A stretch of DNA of 64,000 nt from Advenella sp048381675 (GTDB lineage: Bacteria > Pseudomonadota > Gammaproteobacteria > Burkholderiales > Burkholderiaceae_B): NCBI RefSeq assembly GCF_048381675.1, contig NZ_JBLWIS010000011.1, forward strand, positions 1-64,000, written 5' to 3'. The translations under genes were made by a program, and so were the position numbers. Positions within the stretch are counted from its first letter, which is position 1, and every line of letters begins with the position of its first letter. Of the stretch, positions 22,575-30,854 are shown one piece after another. The notes beneath the pieces are model-generated. The model saw only the letters and a list, made by a program, of their open reading frames with translations. It was not told the DNA's origin and made no database searches.

Positions 22575-24125
22575 TTATTGCAGATTTTTAGGCCAGTCCG
22601 CGAAAGCAGAGGGATCTGAAATCGGCATTGTTAAGTTAAATGTTTCTATATCTGTACCATTATTGATGAGTTTTTCCATCTCACCGCTTAGATAGGAGCC
22701 GTTTTGTAGTTGAAAGGTAATTTCTTCACCATCACTTGCAAATTTCAGGGAGCCATTAGGCCCCCCCGAAAAGGTACCAACGAGTGCAAATGCTTGCTCA
22801 TGGGTTGAGGTTATTTTGAGGACGGCTTTGCTGTGAGCCGGTGAATATGCGCCTAAATTCCAGAAACCCACTTCAAACGTGGTCACTACATTGGTGCCCA
22901 TGAAGGTTTCTGTGATGGACCCTGAGGCGGTCAGTTGAACAGGTGTTATCTCGGCGATGAGCTCTTCGGTACTTGGTTCTTCTTTTTTAGCCTCTTCTTG
23001 GCCAGGTTCCTCTGGTATAGGAAAATTAAGGTCAAGCGGTTGCCAAGGGTCAACCAAACTACGGTTTGCATAGCTGACTTGAAGCGCGGCCAAACGTTTA
23101 TCATCAATTTTACCTTCGGCATAATCTTTATTGATTTGCTCCCATGTTCTATCGTTGCGCCATTTGGTATATTCTACACGCTCAAACCCAGCTTGTTCCT
23201 CGGGGGTACGCTGGCGTACAAGGTTGGAAACAGGATCAATGTATTGGTTTTCTTTAAGAGTACGAGTGCGGCCAGTACCGTCCATAAACTCTTTGGGTCT
23301 TAGCCAAGGCTTGTTGAGAACGGCTCTGCGTAACTCTTCTTCTCTTAATGCCTGTTCGCGTTTTTCAATTTCAGGTTTGATATTTTCTTCCCAGGCCTTG
23401 TTGCCTGCCCATGCACCGAATACCGATCCGCCGGGCACAAAAGAGCCGGCTAGGGCACCGCCGCCCTCAGCGAGCTTTTTGGTCATTTCGCCAGCGACTA
23501 CACCTGCAGCCCCCGTGCGATCTCCAACGGAAAGATAGCCAGCTCCCTGTGCGGCCACTGAAACAAAATCAAGAATTTCAAGGACTTTACCCAGTTTTGC
23601 TAAAAAGGAGCCTTGGGCAGCCGCGCTATCGGCCTGTTTGCCAAGGTCATCGACTTCGGCATTAATTTTGCGTCGTGCATCGTCTAGTGCTGTCTTTACA
23701 TTGGGATTGGGATTGCTGCCATAACGTTTGTCTAGTCCTGCCAATCCTTCTCGGCCTATTTTTGCTGCCTCTTTTTGTGCTTGTTTCAGGTTGACAGCTT
23801 CATTGATGGAGGCATCGTGGATAGTGTCAATAGTACTACCGGCCACAGCCGAAGTCGAAAAATCACCCGCTATGATCAGGCCGTCTTCTACTTGTCTTGT
23901 GAGGTTTTCTTCATTCTTTTTAGCCGAACGCCAACGTGGTCCAGATGTCACGCTGGGTTGGAGTGAGGGAGTGGGAAACAAGCTGGTGGGCGGTGGCATG
24001 ATGCTGGTAGGTGCTTGCATGATGCTGGTTGAAGGGGGAATAACACTGCGCTGCATGCCTTGTGCAGCCACAGAACCGGTGATACATAGCGATAGGCTGA
24101 AAGTAAAAAGGATGCGGGTAATCAT
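22575..24125 (-). CDS. Unknown exported protein, A-type, cassette 1
   Basis: I do not recognise this 516-residue protein. It has a signal peptide (MITRILFTFSLSLCITGSVA, cut after VAA). A proline/threonine/serine segment follows (about 28-60, with PTSIMPPPTSLF). Next come charged helical sequence (70-170) and a Gly/Ala-rich hydrophobic region (about 174-245). Then KPEIEKREQALREEELRRAV, NKPW (271-274) and RTPEEQAGFE lead to WEQINKDYAEGKIDDKRL. A conserved C-terminal domain (about 395-516) holds GTFSGGPNG and ends SAFADWPKNLQ. It overlaps the preceding B gene by ATGA. Two homologues lie upstream. The hydrophobic region suggests membrane contact after export. Confidence 0.8.
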   Translation of the reverse strand: MITRILFTFSLSLCITGSVAAQGMQRSVIPPSTSIMQAPTSIMPPPTSLFPTPSLQPSVTSGPRWRSAKKNEENLTRQVEDGLIIAGDFSTSAVAGSTIDTIHDASINEAVNLKQAQKEAAKIGREGLAGLDKRYGSNPNPNVKTALDDARRKINAEVDDLGKQADSAAAQGSFLAKLGKVLEILDFVSVAAQGAGYLSVGDRTGAAGVVAGEMTKKLAEGGGALAGSFVPGGSVFGAWAGNKAWEENIKPEIEKREQALREEELRRAVLNKPWLRPKEFMDGTGRTRTLKENQYIDPVSNLVRQRTPEEQAGFERVEYTKWRNDRTWEQINKDYAEGKIDDKRLAALQVSYANRSLVDPWQPLDLNFPIPEEPGQEEAKKEEPSTEELIAEITPVQLTASGSITETFMGTNVVTTFEVGFWNLGAYSPAHSKAVLKITSTHEQAFALVGTFSGGPNGSLKFASDGEEITFQLQNGSYLSGEMEKLINNGTDIETFNLTMPISDPSAFADWPKNLQ

Positions 24126-25102
24126 TTTTTGCCCTTCTTGAGGAAGTTGGAAAACCGGTAGAGATCAAAATCAGTAATTTTGGCTTGCTTGTCATCACCC
24201 GTAATGGCTAATACCGCATAGATATCAGGATTGCGCCAAGAAGTATGAAGTGATACTGCACCTTTGTCAGTTTCGACATAAGCAACCGGTTCCAAGGTGC
24301 CCCAAAGTGCCGGATCTATGTTTTTGAAGGCATCGACTAAAGCGTTAGGTGGCAGGACTTCGGCCAGTCGGCCCTCTTGGGCAGCAGCCATGACTTCATT
24401 CCAGGCAAAACGCATGGCACGTGCCGTACCGGGTTCATCCACCAGTAAGGGCAGAATATCGGTTTGGTGCTCCATCCATTGGAATTGTGCACCTGCAATC
24501 ATTGCCAAGGATTCATCTTCACCAAAATTAGCTATAGGGCTGTTAGTTTCACCCGCTTCAAAACGGGCAATCGTATTAGTGGTTTTGGCATTTATGGTGC
24601 CAACCGCATCAGGCACATAACGTTTTTCATTTATCCAGCCACGTCCTACAGGAAAAGGCGCTTGGGCGCCACGTATAACACTGCCCATAGCAACGCCGAT
24701 ATTGACAATTCTGAACCGTTTGTCTTTAGGACTACGCGACCACGCTGTAAGGAGAACGATATCAGCCCAAGGGTGTTGGAAAAAGACGGTTTCAATGTCA
24801 TATTCACCGGCTACAAAGTTGATAAGTGAGTGCCTGAAAAAGAGGGACCATGCATCTGTGCTTGTTTGGTTAGGCCAAAGCATCTTCCCCAGTTCTGCAA
24901 ACTTAAGGTTAGCTTCGGGAGTAGATGCCATGTCAAGGGCAGTAATAAAATTGCCCGAGGCAAAGAACCGGAAGGCTTCTGCTTCAGCCCAGAGTTCACG
25001 AGAAAGTTTTGCGTTCTGTGCCTGCGCTATATGCGGGACAATACAAAGTAATATAGCAAGCGTAATCAGTAGTTGGCGTCTGAGCAAGTGCAGGGATCGC
25101 AT
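24122..25102 (-). CDS. Unknown exported protein, B-type, cassette 1
   Basis: I do not recognise this 326-residue protein. A signal peptide (RRQLLITLAILLCIVPHIAQA) predicts export. Blocks shared by all three copies include STPEANLKFAELG and FFRHSLINFVAG. The others are PWADI, WSRxPKDxRxRIV, GRGW, AWNxVM, LEPVAYVE, SxRNPxxYAxLAI and FDxYxFSxF. There is no cysteine in the mature part that looks catalytic and no lipobox. The ATG follows CGGAAATTTGTC. Its stop overlaps the A gene start by four bases, so the two products are probably made in step. Confidence 0.8.
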   Translation of the reverse strand: MRSLHLLRRQLLITLAILLCIVPHIAQAQNAKLSRELWAEAEAFRFFASGNFITALDMASTPEANLKFAELGKMLWPNQTSTDAWSLFFRHSLINFVAGEYDIETVFFQHPWADIVLLTAWSRSPKDKRFRIVNIGVAMGSVIRGAQAPFPVGRGWINEKRYVPDAVGTINAKTTNTIARFEAGETNSPIANFGEDESLAMIAGAQFQWMEHQTDILPLLVDEPGTARAMRFAWNEVMAAAQEGRLAEVLPPNALVDAFKNIDPALWGTLEPVAYVETDKGAVSLHTSWRNPDIYAVLAITGDDKQAKITDFDLYRFSNFLKKGKK

Positions 25103-25176
25103 GACAAATTTCCGTTTTTGGTCGTTAAATATCTTGTTATAAGGCTAGTTGTTATAGATTGCGCTTCAAATTGTGC

Positions 25177-26676
25177 TTATCTTAGCTCTTTCGGCCAGTC
25201 TGCAAAAACTGATGGGTTAGACAATGGCAAGGTTAATGTGACGGTTTCAATTTCACTGCCATCGCTTGATAGTCGTTCCACCTCAGCGATGATATGGGTC
25301 CCATTTCTTACTTGAAAGGTTTGGATTTCACCTTCATGGGAAAAGCTTAAGGTGCCGTTCGGGCCCCCTGAGAACGTGCCCACCAAGACAACAGTTTCAT
25401 CATGGCTGGATGTGATTTTAAGAACGGCTTTATTGTGTTCTGGTGAATAATTGCCAAGGTTCCAAAAAGCAAATTCAAGGTTGGTAAGAATCGTATAGCC
25501 TTCGATACTTTCAGTCGTTGATCCTGATGCCGTCAGTTGTGTTGGATTAATCCTTGCAATCAGTTCTTCTTGGCTACGCGGCGTTGGCTGTTCGACAAAC
25601 GACAAGCCTGAAGGTTGCCAAGGGTCAACCAAACTACGGTTTGCGTAGCTGACATGAAGTTCGCTCAGGCGTTCATCATCAATTTTGCCGTCGGCATGAT
25701 CTTTGTTGATTTGTTCCCAGGTTTTTTTGTTGCGCCATTGGGTGTATTCGGCCCGTTCGAATCCAGCCTGTTCCTCGGGTGTGCGTCTACGTACTAGACC
25801 ACTACCGCGTTCAACATATTGATCATCTTCAAGATCGCGCACACTACCGGTGCTATCAATAAATTGTTGGTGTTTTAGCCAGGGCTTGTTCAGCTTGGCA
25901 TGAAGATACTCGGCCTCACGCAAGGCTTGTTCACGTTTTTCAATTTCGGGTTTGATCGCGCGTTCCCATGCTTCATTACCTAACGCTGCACCCCCAATAG
26001 ATCCGACAACCGGTACGAAAAATGAGCCGGTAATGGCTCCAATACCTTCAGAAGTTTTTTTGGTGATTTCACCCGCCATGACGCCTGCAGCACCCGTGGT
26101 GTCACCTTCGGCGAGATAGGCTACCCCTTGTGCTGCGACCGATACAACGTCAAGGATCTTAAGTGCCGTCCCTAGTGTGGACAGAAAACTCGCACCTTTG
26201 GCCGCAGTTTCAGCGGGTTTGCGCACTTTGGAAACATTCGTTTCCATCCCGCGCTTGGCGGCACGTACATCAATCTGTTTTCTCTTGGATGGACTGTTTT
26301 TATAACGCTCAGCCAGTTTGTCAATGCCTTTTTGTTCTTTTGATATTGTGCCTTCAACGATACCGTTCAGATTTTGAGCGTGCGCCTCTGCAGTATTAGT
26401 TAAATGGCCCAACGCAGTATCGACAGGGGCATAGGTTGCGGTATCAACGGTTTTGATAATACCTTTCTCGACCGAACTAAGTGAGCTGCCATTGTCGGTT
26501 TGAGTGGTTTTTTGAGACGGCCAGCGCGGCCCGGTTGAGGCAACACTGCCTTGAAGTGACGAAGCAGGAAAGATGCTGGTGGGAGGTGGCATAATGCTGC
26601 GTTGCATGCCTTGTGCCCAGACAGAACCCGTGATGCACAGCGAGAGGCCAACAAATGAAAGGAGGCGAGGGGTCAT
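25177..26676 (-). CDS. Unknown exported protein, A-type, cassette 2
   Basis: This 499-residue homologue of the cassette 1 A protein is the closer of the two. It keeps a signal peptide (LSFVGLSLCITGSVWAQ), a proline/serine stretch (MPPPTSIFPASS) and charged helices. The Gly/Ala-rich hydrophobic region includes GVMAGEITKKTSEGIGAITG and GSIGGAALGNEAWE. NKPW, RTPEEQAGFE, YANRSLVDPWQP and the GTFSGGPNG-containing C-terminal domain also remain. The end is SVFADWPKELR. The glutamate/lysine linker before the C-terminal domain is shorter than in cassette 1. It overlaps its B gene by ATGA. Function unknown. Confidence 0.8.
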   Translation of the reverse strand: MTPRLLSFVGLSLCITGSVWAQGMQRSIMPPPTSIFPASSLQGSVASTGPRWPSQKTTQTDNGSSLSSVEKGIIKTVDTATYAPVDTALGHLTNTAEAHAQNLNGIVEGTISKEQKGIDKLAERYKNSPSKRKQIDVRAAKRGMETNVSKVRKPAETAAKGASFLSTLGTALKILDVVSVAAQGVAYLAEGDTTGAAGVMAGEITKKTSEGIGAITGSFFVPVVGSIGGAALGNEAWERAIKPEIEKREQALREAEYLHAKLNKPWLKHQQFIDSTGSVRDLEDDQYVERGSGLVRRRTPEEQAGFERAEYTQWRNKKTWEQINKDHADGKIDDERLSELHVSYANRSLVDPWQPSGLSFVEQPTPRSQEELIARINPTQLTASGSTTESIEGYTILTNLEFAFWNLGNYSPEHNKAVLKITSSHDETVVLVGTFSGGPNGTLSFSHEGEIQTFQVRNGTHIIAEVERLSSDGSEIETVTLTLPLSNPSVFADWPKELR

Positions 26677-27653
26677 TTGGCACCTTTCTTGATAAAGTCT
26701 GAAAACTGGTAAAGGTCAAAATGCGTAATTTCTGCGCGTGTTTCATCTCCACGAATGGCCAATACCGCGTAAATATTGGGATTTCGCCATGAGGCGTGAA
26801 GCGATACCGCACCGTCATCGGTTTCCACATAGGCCACCGGCTCAAGAGTGCCCCAGAATAAAGGATTAATCCCCTCAAATGCCTCGATCACTGCATTTGC
26901 GGGTAGCACCTCGGCCAGTCGACCTTGCTGGGCGGCTGCCATCACCTCATTCCAGGCCAAACGCATGGTACGTGAGATGCCAGGTTCATCAATGAGCAAG
27001 GGTAAGAGATCAGCCTGTTGTTCCATCCATTGCAGGCCAACACCGGCAATCATTCCCCATACTTCCTCTTCGCTGAGTTTTTCCAAGGGATGTTTGGTTT
27101 TACCTGACTCAAAATCGGCAATGGCTTTGGTAGTAGCTGCGTTCATGCTACCCACAGCGTTGGGGGCGTAGCTTTTTTCATTCATCCAGCCACGTCCCAC
27201 CGGAAACGGGACTTTGGCTCCGCGTGCGACGCTGTTCATGATGATGCCAACATCAACAATACGCATGCGTTTGTCTTTTGGATTGCGTGACCAGCCAGTT
27301 AACAGTGAAATATCAGCCCAGGGATGCTGGAAAACAATGGTTTCCACTTCATAATTACCTGCGACAAAGTTAATTAAACTGTGGCGAAAAAAAATGGACC
27401 AGTTATCTGCATTTGCATCACCCGACCAGAGTAGTTCACCCAGTTCGGCAAACTTGAGATTAGCCTCCGGGGTGGAAGACATTTTGAGTGCATTTATGAA
27501 ATCACTGGCCGCAAAGAACCGGAATGTTTCTGCTTCCACCAAAAGCTCGGTGTTGAGTTTTTTACTTTGTGCGTGACTAACAGCAGGGGCAAGGTACAGC
27601 ACCATAGTCAAAACAAGGATCAGGGACCTTAGCATAACATTCAGGGATCGCAT
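26673..27653 (-). CDS. Unknown exported protein, B-type, cassette 2
   Basis: This 326-residue protein has exactly the same length as the cassette 1 B protein. I set the start at ATG 27653 (MRSLNVMLRSLILVLTMVLY) because it follows GGAGATCTGCC and matches the starts of the other two B genes. A longer reading frame adds 35 residues without similarity. The signal peptide ends near VSHAQS. All blocks described for the cassette 1 copy are present, with many conservative changes. The intercistronic gap to the preceding A gene holds a 9-bp hairpin. Confidence 0.8.
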   Translation of the reverse strand: MRSLNVMLRSLILVLTMVLYLAPAVSHAQSKKLNTELLVEAETFRFFAASDFINALKMSSTPEANLKFAELGELLWSGDANADNWSIFFRHSLINFVAGNYEVETIVFQHPWADISLLTGWSRNPKDKRMRIVDVGIIMNSVARGAKVPFPVGRGWMNEKSYAPNAVGSMNAATTKAIADFESGKTKHPLEKLSEEEVWGMIAGVGLQWMEQQADLLPLLIDEPGISRTMRLAWNEVMAAAQQGRLAEVLPANAVIEAFEGINPLFWGTLEPVAYVETDDGAVSLHASWRNPNIYAVLAIRGDETRAEITHFDLYQFSDFIKKGAK

Positions 27654-27689
27654 GGCAGATCTCCGTTTAGTAGTTATGGTTATTGCTAG

Positions 27690-27720
27690 CAGGTACGTTC
27701 TTGTGAATGCCACGTACCTG
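27690..27720. other. Intercistronic inverted repeat between cassettes 3 and 2
   Basis: CAGGTACGT (27690-27698) and ACGTACCTG (27712-27720) form a perfect 9-bp inverted repeat with a 13-base loop. There is no T run on either side. It could stabilise or process the mRNA or bind a protein. The gap between cassettes 2 and 1 has no equivalent. Confidence 0.6.
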
Positions 27721-27729
27721 AAAGTGTGC

Positions 27730-29220
27730 TTATTTAAGTTCTTTGGGCCAGTTTGCAAAAGCGGCGGGGTTTGAAATAGGCAAATTGCCCAGTTCGCCTG
27801 TCACGTGTGTACCGTTGCGTAGATTGAAAGATTCCGAGCCTTCATCGTGTTGAATTGTTATCGTTCCGTTAGGACCTCCGCTGAATGTGCCAGTCATTAC
27901 ATTGTAGTCGTTGTGTGTCTTGCTTGTAAAATCAACCCGAAGGCTTGCTGCCTTATATTGGGGAACATAATTACCTACATTCCAGAAAGTAAAGGTATAT
28001 GTTTCTAGTACAGTCAGATCACCAATTTTTCGGGTTTTTGAACCCTTAGCGGTTAGCTTAACAGGAGGAACATCTGCTAATAACGCTTGAAAATCAGGTT
28101 GGTCTTCATCTGTTTCCGTTTTGGTTTCTTCATTTGCTTCTTCATCCGTTTCTGTATCGGCTTCGGGATCCCAGACGGAATCGTCATCGTGGCGATCGTA
28201 GCGCTCTATAAGATCGAGCAGGTCTTTACCGCTGAGTTTTCCATTCTTATAATCTTCTATCAGTTTTTGCAAGGTATTTTGGTTTTGCCAGTGGACGCGC
28301 TGTTGATGTTCGTATTCTTTTTGTTCCTCTGGACTACGCGTGTAAATATCACCGGTTTCTTTGTCCATATATTGGTCTTCTGAAAGGTATTGGATATTGC
28401 CATCGCTGTCCATATACTGTTGAGGCGTGTACCAGGGTTTATTTACGTATTTTTTGCGGGTTTGTTCGTCACGGGCGGCTTCTTCTGCTGCCTCAATCTT
28501 AGGTTCGACAAATTCTTTATAGGCTGCGTTGCCAGCCATGGCACCAGCGATTGATCCTGCCGGTGTAAAGACAGAACCGGCTAGCGCACCGGCTGTTTCA
28601 GCTCCTTTCTTGACCCCCCCTTTGACAGCAGCGCTGGTAGCACCTATGGTGTCACCGGCTGAAAGGTAACCTGCAGTTTCGGCTGCAACTGAAACGACTT
28701 CAATGAGGTTAAGCACCGTACCCAGTTTTGACAGGAAGTTGGTTTTTGTCTTGGCCTGGTTAGTTTTTTTAGTGGAATCAGCAGCTTTGGTAGCGAGGGC
28801 TTTACTTTTATCCAACGCTGTTTTTGGGGTTACGTAGCCGGGTGTTCTGTTTTTAGTCGCGATGCCTTTAAGATGGCTTGCTAATCGACGGTTGTCTCGA
28901 TTACTAGTCTTTTCCAGCTTTTCGGCGATTTTCTGCGTGTAAGCTTTGGTTAATTCAACGCTAGGGTCTACAGCAGAGTCGGTGGCATATTCACCTGCTT
29001 TAATCAGGGTTTCTTCCGTGGGACTTAATCGGTCACTTGTAGGGCGATTATCTTGCGCTACAACCCAGAAGGGAGCTGGCTTGTCATCTTGACTACGTGC
29101 TGTGGGAATGGCGTTGAAATTGCTGGGGGGCGGTACGATAACAGTCGCTGTTTTTTGTGCCATGGCTACGCTTGTGATACACAGCGAGAGACCCAATGTC
29201 GTTAAAACTGGATAATTCAT
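27730..29220 (-). CDS. Unknown exported protein, A-type, cassette 3
   Basis: This 496-residue A protein is the most divergent of the three. It has a signal peptide (LTTLGLSLCITSVAMAQ), a short proline stretch (VIVPPPSNF) and lysine/threonine-rich helices. The hydrophobic region (VVSVAAETAGYLSAGDTIGA; AGALAGSVFTPAGSIAGAMA) is followed by NKPW, YMDSDGNIQYLSEDQYMD and SPEEQ. A very acidic linker (DTETDEEANEETKTETDEDQ) replaces the SYANRSLVDPWQP region of the others. The C-terminal domain keeps GTFSGGPNG and PAAFANWPKELK. It overlaps its B gene by ATGA. Function unknown. Confidence 0.8.
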   Translation of the reverse strand: MNYPVLTTLGLSLCITSVAMAQKTATVIVPPPSNFNAIPTARSQDDKPAPFWVVAQDNRPTSDRLSPTEETLIKAGEYATDSAVDPSVELTKAYTQKIAEKLEKTSNRDNRRLASHLKGIATKNRTPGYVTPKTALDKSKALATKAADSTKKTNQAKTKTNFLSKLGTVLNLIEVVSVAAETAGYLSAGDTIGATSAAVKGGVKKGAETAGALAGSVFTPAGSIAGAMAGNAAYKEFVEPKIEAAEEAARDEQTRKKYVNKPWYTPQQYMDSDGNIQYLSEDQYMDKETGDIYTRSPEEQKEYEHQQRVHWQNQNTLQKLIEDYKNGKLSGKDLLDLIERYDRHDDDSVWDPEADTETDEEANEETKTETDEDQPDFQALLADVPPVKLTAKGSKTRKIGDLTVLETYTFTFWNVGNYVPQYKAASLRVDFTSKTHNDYNVMTGTFSGGPNGTITIQHDEGSESFNLRNGTHVTGELGNLPISNPAAFANWPKELK

Positions 29221-30215
29221 TTTGCGTCCTTGTCCAGAAAATCGGAAAACTGGTAAAAATCAAAATGGGTTATTTTTGCTTTTTTATCATCCCCTTTGAT
29301 TGCTAAGGCCGCATAAGTGTTGGGATTGCGTGAAGATGCAAAGATTGATACTGCATTTCCCTCATTTTCGATATAGGCAACTGGTTCTAAAGAAGCCCAC
29401 AGTGCCGGATCGATGGCGTTAAGTTTTTTAATGGGAGAGTTGGCTGGTAACACATTGGCTAGTTGTTTCTTGTTGACAGCAGTCATCACGTTGTTCCAGG
29501 CAGCGCGCATAGCACTTGCTATGCCGGTTTCATCGGCGAACAATGGCAACAGGCTGGTCTGATACTCCATCCATTGCAGGGCAGAGCCGGCAACCATGGC
29601 TTCTGCCTGTTCACTTGTCAGGGAGGCCAGCGGATTGGAGATTTTGCCTATTCCTGCATCGGTGATCTGGTTGGTGGTTTTTGCGTTTATTTCTCCAATG
29701 GCAACCGGTGCATACGCTTTTTCACGCATCCATCCGCGACCTATCTGGAACGGAACTTTGGCGCCACGGATAACGCTGCTCATGAGCATGCCAACATCCA
29801 CAATTCGCAGACGATTATCCTTGGGCGTTCGTGACCAGAGGGTAATCAAGGTAATATCGGCCCAGGGGTTCTGAAAGTAGACAAATTCAATGTCATTGCC
29901 AGTCGCGACAAAGTTGACCAGTGAGTGGCGGAAAAAAATCGACCAGTCATCGGCATTGTCCTGATCAAGCCAAAGCAGTTCACCCAATTCGGCAAAGGTA
30001 AGATTGGCCTCAGGGGTAGATGAATTTTTCAGGGCTGCCAGGAAATTTTTTGATGCCAGGGACCGGAACGCTTCCGCTTCGGCCCAGAGCTCAAGGTAGA
30101 GTTTTTGATCTTGTGTTTGTGCTTGTGCTTGTGCTTGTGCAAGGCGGGGAATAACACATAGCATCAAGGCAACAGCGAGGATCAGGGGCCGAAATAAAAG
30201 GGTCAGTGATCGCAT
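29217..30215 (-). CDS. Unknown exported protein, B-type, cassette 3
   Basis: This B protein of 332 residues is the first gene of the triplicated block in transcription order. The start is ATG 30215 (MRSLTLLFRPLILAVALMLC), behind CCGGAAATTTGCC, as in the other copies. The signal peptide ends in repeated AQ dipeptides (LAQAQAQAQTQDQ) encoded by a hexanucleotide repeat, which accounts for its extra six residues. It keeps the common blocks but with more changes, for example FQNPWADI for FQHPWADI. The gap of 145 bases to the RDD gene may hold a promoter; I saw no convincing one. Confidence 0.8.
   Translation of the reverse strand: MRSLTLLFRPLILAVALMLCVIPRLAQAQAQAQTQDQKLYLELWAEAEAFRSLASKNFLAALKNSSTPEANLTFAELGELLWLDQDNADDWSIFFRHSLVNFVATGNDIEFVYFQNPWADITLITLWSRTPKDNRLRIVDVGMLMSSVIRGAKVPFQIGRGWMREKAYAPVAIGEINAKTTNQITDAGIGKISNPLASLTSEQAEAMVAGSALQWMEYQTSLLPLFADETGIASAMRAAWNNVMTAVNKKQLANVLPANSPIKKLNAIDPALWASLEPVAYIENEGNAVSIFASSRNPNTYAALAIKGDDKKAKITHFDFYQFSDFLDKDAK
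30117..30140. repeat. (TTGTGC)4 hexanucleotide repeat at a signal-peptide cleavage site
   Basis: Four perfect TTGTGC units (GCACAA on the coding strand), plus an imperfect fifth at 30111-30116, encode alternating Ala-Gln at the end of the cassette 3 B signal peptide. Changes of whole units keep the frame and would only move the cleavage site. Confidence 0.9.
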
Positions 30216-30360
30216 GGCAAATTTCCGGTTGTAGTGAATTAAGCGTATTGTTACAAGACGGCATTGCCGGATGCAAGCCAGAAACCTGACAGCCAGCGTT
30301 AAACGTTTGTTACGTATACCAGTACTATAAATAAATACTCTGATATACACATTTTAACAT

Positions 30361-30852
30361 TTAAATACGCTTGCCGGTTATGTTAATTAAACGAGTACCG
30401 GCCAGACGATCATGCATCATTAAACCGTCACGGTCCAACCAGCTATACACAAAATTCAGGAAGGGCGTCACAATAATGAACATGGTTATCGAGGCCCAGC
30501 CCAGGGATTGGGAAAGAAAGTAAATGCCTGCGGCACCCAGCAGGGGAATGGGCCAGCACAGCAGGTACCTTAAAATCAACTGGCCTGTTCCGGGTTTGTT
30601 CCCGCTTTTATCGCAAAGCAGAATATTCCAGGTTTTCATGGGAAGCGTCTGCCCTTTGCGCTTCCATGAAGTAATGAAGTAAAGACCAATCACCAAAAAC
30701 AGCAGGGCTTGCCGGGGGGCATGGTACATCAGGCCGTGACGGCTTTGGGTCAAGGTGTCAAAAATATAGGAAGCGAAAAAAACAAGACCAAACAAAAGTA
30801 CGCCTTCGTACATCATGCAGGCAAAAATTCGCAGTCTGGCAGGGTAAGTCAT
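30361..30852 (-). CDS. RDD-family membrane protein
   Basis: This 163-residue inner-membrane protein has the RDD domain. It starts PARLRIFACMMYEGVLLFGLVF, in which the usual R-D-D pattern is only partly kept (E replaces an Asp). It ends GLMMHDRLAGTRLI, the standard RDD end. About three to four hydrophobic segments are visible. The function of the family is unclear; some members affect ion or osmotic tolerance. It starts 2 bases after rlmL and is followed by the unknown cassettes. Confidence 0.85.
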   Translation of the reverse strand: MTYPARLRIFACMMYEGVLLFGLVFFASYIFDTLTQSRHGLMYHAPRQALLFLVIGLYFITSWKRKGQTLPMKTWNILLCDKSGNKPGTGQLILRYLLCWPIPLLGAAGIYFLSQSLGWASITMFIIVTPFLNFVYSWLDRDGLMMHDRLAGTRLINITGKRI

Positions 30853-30854
30853 TA

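Noticed and set aside
22575..30215. Reading the B-A cassettes as a proven toxin-immunity array
   Set aside because: No toxin domain is visible, both proteins are exported, and a toxin usually is not always paired with an upstream partner of this size. Kept only as a hypothesis.
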